Assembly: GCF_024166365.1 (NCBI RefSeq) | Contig: NC_064820.1 | Span: forward strand, 136,420,001 to 136,484,000 | Direction of reading: 5' to 3' | Length of the DNA stretch: 64,000 nucleotides | Origin: Elephas maximus indicus | Taxonomy: Eukaryota > Chordata > Mammalia > Proboscidea > Elephantidae | Part shown: positions 54,787 to 64,000 of the stretch, piece after piece | Position numbering within the stretch: position 1 is the first letter of the stretch | Layout: each line of letters starts with the position of its first letter | Made by a program: the position numbers and the translations under genes | The notes under the pieces: generated by a model | The model's input: the letters and a program-made list of their open reading frames with translations, nothing else | What the model was told of the DNA's origin: nothing | Databases searched by the model: none

Positions 54787-57753
54787 GTTGGTGCTGTTAG
54801 GTGCTGTCCAGTTGGTTCCAACTCATAGCAACCGTATGCACAACCAAAGGAAACACTGCCCAGTCTTGGCCATCCTCATAACCGTTGCAAAGCTTAAGCC
54901 CATCGTTGGAGCCACTGTGTCACTCCATCTCACTGATGGTCTTCCTCTTTTTTGCTGACCCTCTACTTTACCAAGCATGATGTCCTCCTCCAGGAACTGG
55001 ACCATCCATGTAACAACATGTCCAAAGTGCATGAGACAAAATCTTACCATCCTCGTTTTAAGGGGCATTCTGGCTGTACTTCTTCCAAGACAGATTTGTT
55101 TGTTCTTCTGACAGTCCATGTATATTCGATATTCTTCACCAACACAAAAATTCAAAGCATCAATTTTTCTTCAGTCTTCCTTACGTGCTGTCCAGTGTTC
55201 GCATGCATATGAGAAGATTGAAAATACTATGGCTTGGGTCAGGTACATCTTAGTCCTAAAGGTGACATCTTTGCTTTTTAACACTTCAAAGAGGCCTTTT
55301 GCAGCAGATTTGCCCAATTCAAAGTGTCGTTTGATTTCTTGACTGCTGCTTCCACGGGCACTGATTGTGCATCCAAGTAAAATGAAATCCTTGACAACTT
55401 CAATGTTTTCATCGTTTATGCTGATGCACTGTTCTTCATATATTCCAGCCTCTAAGAATATTCACTCAGCACACAGATTGAACAAGTATGCTGAAAGGAT
55501 ACAACCCAGGTGTACATCCTTCCTGACTTTAAACCATACAGTATCCCGTTGTTCTGTCTGAACAACTGCCTCTTAGTCTATGCACAGGTTTCTCATGAGC
55601 ACAATTAAATGTTCTGGAAATCTAATTCTTTGCAATGTTATCTATAATGTGTTATAATCCACACAGTTGAATACCTCTGCATAGTCTATAAAGCACAGGT
55701 AAACATCTTTCTGGTATGCTCTGCTTTCAGCCAAGATCCATCTGACATCAGAATGATATCCCTTGTTCCATGTCCTCTTCTGAATCTGGCTTGAAGTTCT
55801 GGCAGTTTCCTGTCCATGTATTGCTGAAAACTTTTTTGAATGATCTTCAGCAAAATTTTACTTGTGTGTGGTATTAATGACATTGTTCAATAATTTCTGC
55901 ATTTCTGCTGAATCACCTTTCTGTCCTCCAAATTTCTTGGCATAGGTAAGTGTGCACCTCCAGCACTGCATCTCTTTGTAGAAACATCTCGATTGGTATT
56001 TTGTCAATTCCTTGAGCCTTGTTTTTTGCCAATGCCTTCAGTGCAGCTTGGACTTCTTTCTTCAGTACCACTGGGTCTTGATCAAATTCTATGTACCAAA
56101 ATGGCTGAATGCTGACCAATTCTTTTTGGTACAGTGACTGTGTATTCCTTCCATCTTCTTTTGATGCTTCCTGCATTGTTCAATATTTTCCCCATAGAAT
56201 CCTTCACTACTGCAACTCGAGGTTTGAATTTTTTCTTCAGTTCTTTCAAGCTTGAGAAATGCCAAATATGTTCTTTCCCTTTGGTTTTCTAACTCCAGGT
56301 CTTTGAACATTTCATTGTAATACTTTGTTTATTTGAGCCATTCTTTGAAACCGTCTGTTAAGCTCTGTATCATTTCTTCCTTTTGCTTTAGCCACTTTAT
56401 GTCAAGAGCAAGTTTCAGAGTCTCTTCTGAATCTACTTTGGTCTTTTCTTTCTTTTTAATGACCTCTTGCTTTTTTCATGTATGATGTCCTTTCACAACT
56501 CATCTGGTCTTCAGTTATTTAGCATTTAAGGCATCAAATCGATTCTTCAGATGGTCTCTAAATTCAGGTGGGATACATTGAAGATTGTATTTTGGCTCTT
56601 GTGGACTTGGTCTAATTCTCTTAAGCTTCAAGTTGAACTTGCACATGAGCAATTGATGGTCTGTTCAGCAGTTGGTCCCTGGCCTTGTTCTGACTGATGA
56701 TGATAATGATATAAAGCTTCTCCATCGTCTCTTTCCACAGATGCAGTTGATTATATTTATGTGCATTCTATTTGGCGAGGCCCATGTGTCTAATCACTGT
56801 TTATCTTGGTGAAAAAAAGGTATTTGCAATGAAGAAGCCATTGGTCTTGCAAAATTCTATCATGCAATCTCCAACGCTGTTTCTATCACCAAGACCGTAT
56901 TTCCCAATCCTTCTTCGTTTCCAACTTTTGCATTCCAATCACCAGTAATTTTCAATGTACTTGAGTGCACATTTGATCAATTTCAGATTCAGAAGTTGGC
57001 AAAAATATTCAACTTCTTCATCTTTGGCCTTAGTGGTTGTTTCGTAAATTTTTAATAATAGTCGAGTTAGCTGGTCTTCCTTGTAGGCATATGAATATTA
57101 TCCTATCACTGACAGCACTGTACTCCTAGACAGATCTTGAAATGTTCTTTTTGATGATGAATGCAATGCCATTCCTCTTCATTTTGTCATTCCCGAAATA
57201 GTAGGCCACGTAATTGTCTGGTTTGAAATGGCCAATACCAGTCCATTTCAGCTCCATAATGTCTAGAATATTGATCTTTTTGCGTTTCATTTCATTTCTA
57301 AGGATTTCCAATTTTCCTAGCTTCATACTTCCTATAGTCCACGTTCTGATTATTAATGGATTTTTGAAGCTGTTTCTTCTCATTTTGTGTCATACCACAT
57401 CAGCAAATGAAGGTTCTGAAAGCTTGACTCCATTCACGTCATTAAGGCTTACTCTACTTTGAGGAAGCAGCTCTTCCCCAGTCATATCTTGAGTGCATTC
57501 CAACTTGAGAAGCTCATCTTCTGGCACTGTATCAGACAATGTTCCACTGCTATTCATAAGGTTTTTACTGTCTTATTTTTTCAGAAGTACACCGTCAGGT
57601 CCTTCTTCCTAGTCTGTCTTAATCTGAAAGCTCCACTGAAACCTGTCCACCTTAAGTGACCCTGCTAGTATCTGAAATACTAGTGTCATAGCTTCCAACT
57701 TCATGGCAGCATGTAAACCACCACAGTATGACAAACTGACAGAGGAGTGATGG
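54787..57753 (-). mobile_element. Nearly full-length RTE-clade LINE, 2.97 kb
   Basis: This copy reaches the family 5' terminus (minus: CTCTGTCAGTTTGTCATACTG near 57745). It runs through a 5' leader, the endonuclease start (MELKWTGIGHF at about 57263-57231), the RT region and the 3' tail at 54787. An 8-bp TSD ATATAAAT flanks it (54779-54786, 57754-57761). About 190 bp of the RT region including the catalytic YADD is missing near 55416 compared with 50880-51100. Many stops are present. It serves here as the reference for the family's ends. Confidence 0.94.
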
Positions 57754-57761
57754 ATATAAAT

Positions 57762-58500
57762 AATTCAAGGATTAAATATTTACCTTAAAAATGACAACAT
57801 AAAATCCAGGTGTATTAGGATGGCTTAAACTTTATTATTACAACACTCATACTTTGGTACCTTGGGGACAATTTACTGACTGCCTTAGCTTTCAACAGAA
57901 CCATATACATAATTAAGGAGACTAGAACAGGGACCACTATCTCCTAAGATACAGTTCATCTAATTCTTAAAATGGGTTTAGCAAACCTGTACAGATAATA
58001 ATGCTGTGTTACAACCGGAATTTTTGGTCACTGATATTATAAACAGACACTGAGGAAACTAGTAAATAAAATTTTTATAGCCAATACAAAAAATATAATA
58101 ATTATTATAAAATTATTCTTCTCTCCCTATTCTTTTTTTTTTAGAAGAGATTGGGTATCAACTTTTAGAATAAGGCTCCTATTGAATAGAAAGTACCTTA
58201 AATGTTAGTATTTTCTCAAAAGATAAGGGAAAATTTCACCTATAGCCTTTTTAAGTTCTGCTAAGAGTCTGTGGTGAAGTCTATTTGGAAAGTTCATGTT
58301 TAAACTGCAAGGACTTACAAATTGTGTCACTTTATCTCAACCTTAGATTTATGGACATTTTGAACCAGAATACCTTCTACATTTTTAAAGAGAAAACTCT
58401 CACATAACTATTTTTATTATTCTTGGATTAAATTTAATAGTTTCTATGATATGTTTTTCTTCATCTAATTTTTGTAAAGTAACAATTTGCTCATGTTCTA
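57762..58500. other. Unassigned intron sequence
   Basis: AT-rich. No recognised repeat. Confidence 0.5.
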
Positions 58501-59100
58501 CAAATATACAAATTCTTCAAATTGATTAAGAAAGCCAGTCGCTACGGTAAAACTCACCAGGATCTATCAGATGATTAATTAAACTCTGGGGGATTTTGGG
58601 AGTTGATTTGTCAAGTGCGAAGTAAATCACAATTTTGAAAGAATGCCTGAGATGAATGGCAATTTCCCTCAATTTGGGGCTGCAGTACCTTGCCTGACAA
58701 GATAATACATCAGCTCTCTTCATTATAAACCGTTTCCCGCAAAAGAACTTTAGAAACCAGGCACGATTCCAAGGTAGGTGCATGAAACCCCAAAAGGCCC
58801 TAATTTAGGTAAACAGTAGAGATCTGTGAAATATAAATGGTATTTAGAGGCTTGGATGCTAAGGGATTTTAACCAGAAGTGGAAGTACACTCTGACCAAC
58901 TTGTTGGGAACAGCTCTGCTTCATGTGCATGGAAAGGAAGCAAGCTTGAACTTCGTTAGGCAGTAAGCCACCTAGTCAGAAGAAAATGGTCTGAGGAACT
59001 ATATAAAAGTCACAGAAGCATTTATGCTTTCATAAACCTCTGTGATCTATTTTCTTCATATAAAAATAGAATAAAGACCCTAGTATATAAGTTATTTAAG
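58501..59100. other. Unassigned sequence with an 86-codon minus-strand open frame
   Basis: The frame at 58783-58526 is open and less repeat-like than its surroundings. I know no protein family for it, and no splice context supports it as an exon. Confidence 0.3.
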
Positions 59101-59180
59101 GGTGAGAATGGTATCTTATTCACCTTTGATTACCAGATCCTAGCACAATGATGTTTGTTGAACAGAATGAAACCATTTAA
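59101..59180 (+). repeat. LINE-2 3'-end fragment
   Basis: GGTATCTTATTCACCTTTGATTACCAGATCCTAGCAC followed by TTTGTTGAACAGAATGA is L2 3'-end wording. Confidence 0.7.
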
Positions 59181-59414
59181 AATGCTCACTTCTTAGTGAG
59201 GGGGAAAAAAAAAAAAAAACTAAACTAAAAAGTATCAGTAAAATCTCTTATGAATAGAAAAGGCAAAATCAGGATTTTCCAAAGAATTTTTAGTTGCTAA
59301 TGCAGGCTTCTTCTGTAGAGCTGAAGGGAACAAATAATGGAAAAAACAGGCAGGAGGAATACTAGCATGGTGCAAAGGAGAACATTGAGGGTGGCCTTGG
59401 GGACCCCTGATCCA

Positions 59415-59515
59415 TTCATTTTATAGGTGAGGAAACAATGACCCAAGAAGCTTAAGAGACTTATTTAAGGTATCACAAGACTAGGGCTAGATTCCTCATA
59501 TTTTGCTGTTTACCA
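59415..59515 (-). repeat. MIR SINE fragment
   Basis: TTTATAGGTGAGGAAACAATG and AAGAGACTTATTTAAGGTATCACAAG are the MIR middle in reverse. Confidence 0.75.
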
Positions 59516-59738
59516 TATCTTGCTTGTTGTCAGTGATGACAAATTAAAAATTGTTTGAATTCTTTTCAAATTACATTAAACTGGCATTACTTGAGTTTTC
59601 CATATCAAAAGAAATCATCCACTAGAGTTCCCATATCCATCAGAGTAATTTCATTTCCCTCATTTCACATTGTGCTAGATGGTACTTCTTTGCTTATATA
59701 CAAAATATCAAATTAAAATTGGGTAATCAAAATTTAAG

Positions 59739-59950
59739 GAAGCCTGGTGGTGTACCGGTTAAGCACTCAGCTGTTAACCAAAAGGTTGGTGGTTCAAACC
59801 TATCTGTCGTTCTGTGGGAGAAAAATGTGGTACTCTGCTCCCATAAAGATTATAGTCTTGGAAACTCCGTGGGGCTTTTCTACTCTGCCCTGTAGAGTTG
59901 CCATGAGTCAGAATCCCAGAATCGACTCAACAGCAATTTTTTTTTTTTTA
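59739..59950 (+). mobile_element. AfroSINE, long form, with small duplication near its tail
   Basis: GGAAGCCTGGTGGTGTACCGG head, GTGGTACTCTGCTCCCATAAAG middle, and a doubled CAGAATCCCAGAATCGACTC before the T-run. Confidence 0.94.
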
Positions 59951-60579
59951 AATTACAATTTTGGTCATTTGATTATATTCTTGTTACCTCTCCAGAGACT
60001 TTTCCTTGAACTTTCTAATGTACTGACTCATGACATATAACCAGTGATGTCTCTGGTCGAATGAGAAAAGTACATTTGCAACAACTCTATATTAGGCTGT
60101 GGGAGGAAGACTGGGTCAGAACAAAAAGTCACTTGGAGGTAGTAACCTTGCTGACATTTTTTTATTCTAAGAGGCTCTAAGTAGGGTTGGGCTTTTAACT
60201 TAACAAATTAAAAAACACTTTTGTGTTTTCCCAAATGTGATCAAAACTAGAATAATACTTAGTTCATGATGGGTTAATCCCTGATACACGGAACTAGAAG
60301 GCACCACGAAAAGTCTGTTCTTGGGTATTTTTGGCCTATTTGGAAACGAGGCAAGCAATGTTATTTCTCTGAAATAAAGAATCTGAAATAACTCATGAGA
60401 GAGCTACTGACATCCAAATCTTCATGCTTTTCTACAGATGGGAATCTCATTATGGAAATCCTTCAGTGACAAAAATCTTATTTCCTAAATTCTATTTTAC
60501 CAGATGGAACTTCAATAAGGTTATACTCCATCATCATATTGTCAATGGATTTTTCCAAATAAAATATCACTGTCTTCCT
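59951..60579. other. Unassigned intron sequence
   Basis: No feature recognised. Confidence 0.5.
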
Positions 60580-61080
60580 CCTACACCTACTCCTGTGCTC
60601 TCTACTGCAATTAATGGCATCTCAATTTTTTTTTTCAATGCTCTGCAGCTCAGGTTAGACAGCTCAGAGTCATCCGACACTCTCTGGCCTCTTTGTCATG
60701 CTTCTGTTATGCTCCCACTCCCTTTCTGCCTTCTCTTCTGCATGTCTGTTGAATTTGGTTCTCTCCTTTTGACTACCATTATCCCACCTCTAGGTTCACA
60801 GATTTATTATGGGTTGTGTAGATTGTAATAGCCTAACTGGTTTCCTTGCTCTAGAACCAGTAATTCCGAGGCCCATGACATCACCCTTTTAAACACACAA
60901 CGAAGTCAAAGACCTTCAGACATTCAAATCCCACTACCTAGCCTCAATCTATCTTTCTACTCTAATAACACTTCTCTTAGGAGTCCCATCCATGTTGCAT
61001 CCATTTAGTTTTACACAGAATGACCTGAGTAAACTTTCTATTCTCATACCCCAGCATCTTTGGTAAACTGTTCACATTTT
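60580..61080 (+). repeat. LINE-2-like fragment
   Basis: CTAACTGGTTTCCTTGCTCTAG, GAAGTCAAAGACCTTCAGAC and CTAGCCTCAATCTATCTTTC resemble L2 wording. The first part is uncertain. Confidence 0.5.
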
Positions 61081-61469
61081 TTTTGGGGGGGGAGGAGGAA
61101 GTCTTCCTTTGGCCACCTACTTTTCTCTCTTCTTCTCCCCAGTCAAAACTCTTATCTATGTTTGAAGTCTTAGTTCTCAAATACGATTTCTAATTAAAAT
61201 AAACAGGGTCTTAGATTATGGATCGGAGACAGGAAAAGTACAAACCCTGCAACATTTTGTTATGCCACAAAAAGAAGGACTAATGAGGTCCTCTCAAAAA
61301 GTCACATAAGCTGACTTAAACGGGATGCTTCCGGCCAAATAAATTTGGGTGTCAAAAAGAACAATGACAGCAATGGATTGTAACACTGGACATATAACAT
61401 GTTGTTCAAACTAGGACCCATCTGAAAGTAAAACAAGGCACTATTAATGATCATACTGGGATTAAGTAG

Positions 61470-61553
61470 TAATAGGACTGGTCAGTATTTCGTTCTGTTG
61501 TACACAGTGCTGCTATGAGTAGAAGCCAACTTGATGGCACCTAACAAGTAGTA
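61470..61553 (+). mobile_element. RTE 3'-tail fragment
   Basis: GACTGGTCAGTATTTCGTTCTG, CTGCTATGAGTAGAAGCC and ACTTGATGGCACCTAACAAG. Confidence 0.8.
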
Positions 61554-61639
61554 GTAAAAATCAGGACAGTCCAAAGAAATCTTATCATATGGTCACCTTA
61601 ATGAAAACACTTTAAGTTGCCTTTTGCTCCAACAACTCT

Positions 61640-62130
61640 ACCAATCTCATTCTTCTAAAAGCCACCAACTCTCTCTATATTACTAAATCTGATAACAGTT
61701 TTCAGTACTCCTTTTACTTGATAGATCAGCAGCATCTGACTCTCCCTCCCTAGCATATCAGAAACTTTTGACAAGTTAATTCCCATTTTCTCCTCGACAT
61801 AATTTCTTTATTGGCTTATAGGGCCCACACCCTTGCTTGTTCCTTCTTAGTCTCCTGAGTCTTCTCTATAGCCTAAGTATAGACCAGTTCCTCCTGTTCT
61901 CTCCAGCTTACGAGTGGAGAACAGGACTCTGTCCTTGATTCTATTCTCTTCACTATGATCATCTAATACTTACTACCTTAGTGATTTCATCCAGTCTCAT
62001 CATTTTAATAACATGTACACGTCAACAACTTCCAAATCTCTATCTTTAGCTCAGACTGCGCTTTTGAACCCTAGATTTACATATTGGCCTACTTGACATC
62101 ATCACTTCTAATGCTATTCTGCTCTCCATA
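61640..62130 (+). repeat. Ancient repeat (LINE-2/CR1-like)
   Basis: ACCTTAGTGATTTCATCCAGTCTCATC, CAACTTCCAAATCTCTATCTTTAGC and GGCCTACTTGACATCATCACTTC recall a mammal-wide repeat, name uncertain. The LTR at 62137 cuts it off. Confidence 0.5.
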
Positions 62131-62136
62131 ACATAC

Positions 62137-62652
62137 TGTCATGGACTGAATTATGTCCCCCCAAAAATGTGTGTATTAACTTGGTTAGGCCATGATTCCC
62201 AGTATTCTGTGGTTGTCCTCCATTTTGTGACTGTAATTTTATGTTAAAGAGGATTAGGGTAGGATTATAACACCCTTACCAGGTCACATTCCTGATCTAA
62301 ATATAAAAGGAATTTCCCTGGGATGTGGCCTGCATCGCCTTTTATCTCTCAAGAGATAAAAGCAAAGGGAAGCAAGCAGAGACTTGGGGACCTCATACTA
62401 CCAGGAAAGCAGTACCAGGAACAGAGTATGTCCTTTGGACCTGAGGTTCCTGCTCTGAGATGCTCCCCGGCCAAGGGAAAATTGATGACAAGGACCTCGT
62501 CCAGAGCCAACAGAGAGAGAAAGCCTTCCCCTGGAGCTGGCACCCTGAATTCAGACTTCTAGCCTACTGGACTGTGAGAGAATGAAATTACTCTTTGTTA
62601 AAACCATTCACTTATGGTATTTCTGTTATAGCAGCACTAGATGACTAAGACA
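62137..62652 (+). mobile_element. Solo LTR of the MaLR/ERVL type, 516 bp
   Basis: Starts TGTCATGGACTGAATTATGT and ends GATGACTAAGACA, with TG...CA termini. TATAAAAG occurs near 62301. A 5-bp TSD CATAC lies at 62132-62136 and 62653-62657. A TTTATCTCTCAAGAGATAAA palindrome sits near 62340. No internal region is present. Confidence 0.9.
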
Positions 62653-62739
62653 CATACCATTAACAACTTATTATGTTTGTTGTCTCCCCCACCTCAATAA
62701 ATTACAAAAATCAAGAATCTTTATATACACATACACACA

Positions 62740-62835
62740 TATATTTTCAAATATATCATTAGTGCCTAGTACTATTCTCAGTACTTGGCGTTTGGTGAAC
62801 CTACAATAAATACGTGTTGAACGAATGTATACTTA
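62740..62835 (+). repeat. LINE-2 3'-end fragment
   Basis: AGTGCCTAGTACTATTCTCAG and GAACCTACAATAAATACGTGTTGAACGAATG. Confidence 0.75.
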
Positions 62836-63208
62836 ATTTATTCCTAGTTGTTAGGTGTTATAAATTGTTACAGTAAATATCTCAGTTATCTCAGCACTGG
62901 GTGTAGCTTAAACCAGACCTGCCAGTAACCACTGCTCCTGTCCATAAACTACAGCAGATGTTACATTTAATAACTATGTCCTTTGCTCAAGACTTGTTTT
63001 TTAATAAAGATAAAAAAAAAAACTGCAACCACAAAAAAACCATAACACCTGTTGTCCTGTTGAAATCTAAATCACTACTATACCTAATGTAGAACTTCAT
63101 GTAAAAAAATGAAATAATCTAAAAATTTCTATTTCTCGATTCTACAGATACTTCCTTCACAATTTTTTCAAAGCAAAATTAAAACAATATAAATCTGAGT
63201 CTCTCATT
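62836..63208. other. Unassigned sequence
   Basis: No feature recognised. Confidence 0.5.
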
Positions 63209-63217
63209 CTACAACTT

Positions 63218-63273
63218 AGGGTTGCCATGAGTCACAATCAACTTGACAGCCATGGGTCTGGTCTAGGCCTATC
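63218..63273 (+). mobile_element. 56-bp SINE-tail insertion
   Basis: GGGTTGCCATGAGTCACAAT and CAACTTGACAGCCATGGG are the AfroSINE tail only. A perfect 9-bp TSD CTACAACTT lies at 63209-63217 and 63274-63282. Confidence 0.8.
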
Positions 63274-63282
63274 CTACAACTT

Positions 63283-63520
63283 GTTAAGTTCTACTCACCT
63301 TTTAAGACTCAGTTTCCTGCTACAGAAAGTCTTCCTTGAATCTGCAATAACTACTAAGTGTCCCTCCTCCAATATGTCTACCAGTGTCTTCTACACTATG
63401 TTTATTTGTCCAATATGGGCAGGGAACATATTCATTTCTGTATTTCTATAAAGTAGCTGAGTATGTGACTCACAAAATACAGACCTAATGTATTTTGTGT
63501 TGAACCAAAATAAAGCTCTT
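63283..63520 (+). repeat. LINE-2 fragment
   Basis: CTCACCTTTTAAGACTCAGTTTCC, AGTCTTCCTTGAATCTGC and TGGGCAGGGAACATATTCATTTC. Confidence 0.75.
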
Positions 63521-63602
63521 TGATCATGTGGATAGTTCTGTGATGACATTATAAAAGTCTGTGAATTTTTCTGGCAAAATACAGGATTAAATAATACCCC
63601 AA

Positions 63603-63660
63603 AACCAAAAACCAAACCCAGTGCTGTCGAGTCAATCCTGACTCAGCGACCCTGTAAGAT
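63603..63660 (-). mobile_element. AfroSINE tail fragment
   Basis: AAAACCAAAAACCAAACCCAG and GTCGAGTCAATCCTGACTCAG on plus. The body is missing. Confidence 0.8.
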
Positions 63661-64000
63661 CAGGTAAAAAAACAACAGAAAAAACTTAATGCTACCATAC
63701 TAGCAAAAACATTAAAAACTATTTCAGCTTCTGGTCGAAAGTTCACAATACAACCTGGACACCGCTGTTCAGGTTCTGTCAATGAATAGTTTTGATATAA
63801 CTTTTCAAAATGGTGTTGAAGGTAATAAAATTTCAGGAAATGTGGCACCAATTAGATTCATTCGTCCTCCCTTTTATAATTATATCCTTTTTAAATCTTA
63901 AAAGTCTTCAACCTACTGCTGTATTACACTGCTTGACTTAAAAAACTCACTGATACTTGAAACTCAGATTTTTTTTTTTAGAGAAATCTTTTAATTTTTT
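63661..64000. other. Unassigned sequence at the right edge
   Basis: A 63-codon minus frame (63851-63660) has no family I know. The next SRFBP1 exon is not visible here. Confidence 0.4.

Larger units (their letters stand above)
26450..64000 (-). other. SRFBP1: SRFBP1 transcription unit, 3' part (five of the coding exons plus introns)
   Basis: The unit runs right to left and continues past the right edge. Exons seen in transcript order are 53909-53838 (phase 0/0), 34408-34327 (0/1), 33420-32712 (1/2), 31462-31425 (2/1) and 27116-26926 (1/stop). Every acceptor is AG and every donor GT. The phases chain into one frame of 363 codons. From memory, human SRFBP1 has 429 residues and the part from ELKPD onward is also about 363, so the length agrees. 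The N-terminal exons were searched for in 53.9-64 kb by eye and not found, so they should lie upstream. Introns hold most of the mobile elements listed here. The known family role is nuclear: SRF binding (p49/STRAP) and BUD22-like ribosome-biogenesis ancestry. No promoter lies in the window. Confidence 0.9.

Noticed and set aside
1-64000. CRISPR arrays, operons, phage or bacterial mobile islands
   Set aside because: The repeats are interspersed SINE/LINE copies, and genes have introns with GT/AG splice sites. Nothing prokaryotic is present.

Overview
The window is vertebrate nuclear DNA: AT-rich, intron-containing and mostly interspersed repeats. It looks like an afrotherian mammal, most likely a paenungulate such as an elephant. 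The evidence is dozens of copies of a tRNA-derived SINE of the AfroSINE type in a long and a short form, together with many copies of an RTE-clade LINE that shares its 3' tail. From memory, the short form lacking about 45 internal bases is the paenungulate (hyrax/sirenian/elephant) subfamily. The species is inferred, not proven.

One cellular gene is visible: the 3' part of SRFBP1 (serum response factor binding protein 1, a BUD22-family protein), on the minus strand. Five coding exons lie at 53909-53838, 34408-34327, 33420-32712, 31462-31425 and 27116-26926. All splice sites are AG/GT, the phases join without a break (1092 nt, 363 codons plus stop), and the frame ends in a BUD22-like C-terminus. 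The first exons (about 66 residues in human, from memory) lie beyond the right edge. In human the convergent neighbour downstream is LOX, which is not seen here.

Layout. 1-7.5 kb: old LINE debris, then two RTE copies, the first flanked by an imperfect direct repeat of about 245 bp. 7.5-14.6 kb: old L1, L2, MIR and hAT-like pieces and a degraded LTR-type element. 14.65-23.4 kb: an 8-kb, essentially full-length but broken L1 (minus) nested in an older L1. 23.4-26.9 kb: repeat debris and the SRFBP1 3' UTR. 26.9-53.9 kb: SRFBP1 exons with introns full of SINEs, RTEs, a solo LTR and DNA-transposon remnants. 53.9-64 kb: upstream intron with a nearly full-length RTE, a second solo LTR and L2 pieces.

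No rRNA or functional tRNA gene, CRISPR array, operon or bacterial feature is present. I found no new multi-gene system. The notable material is mobile-element biology: a 460-bp internally deleted RTE derivative with its own target-site duplication, a long flanking duplication with a 5' inversion around one RTE, a two-copy MITE-like family, a TIR element split by an RTE insertion, and a series of 34-57 bp SINE-tail insertions with intact target-site duplications.
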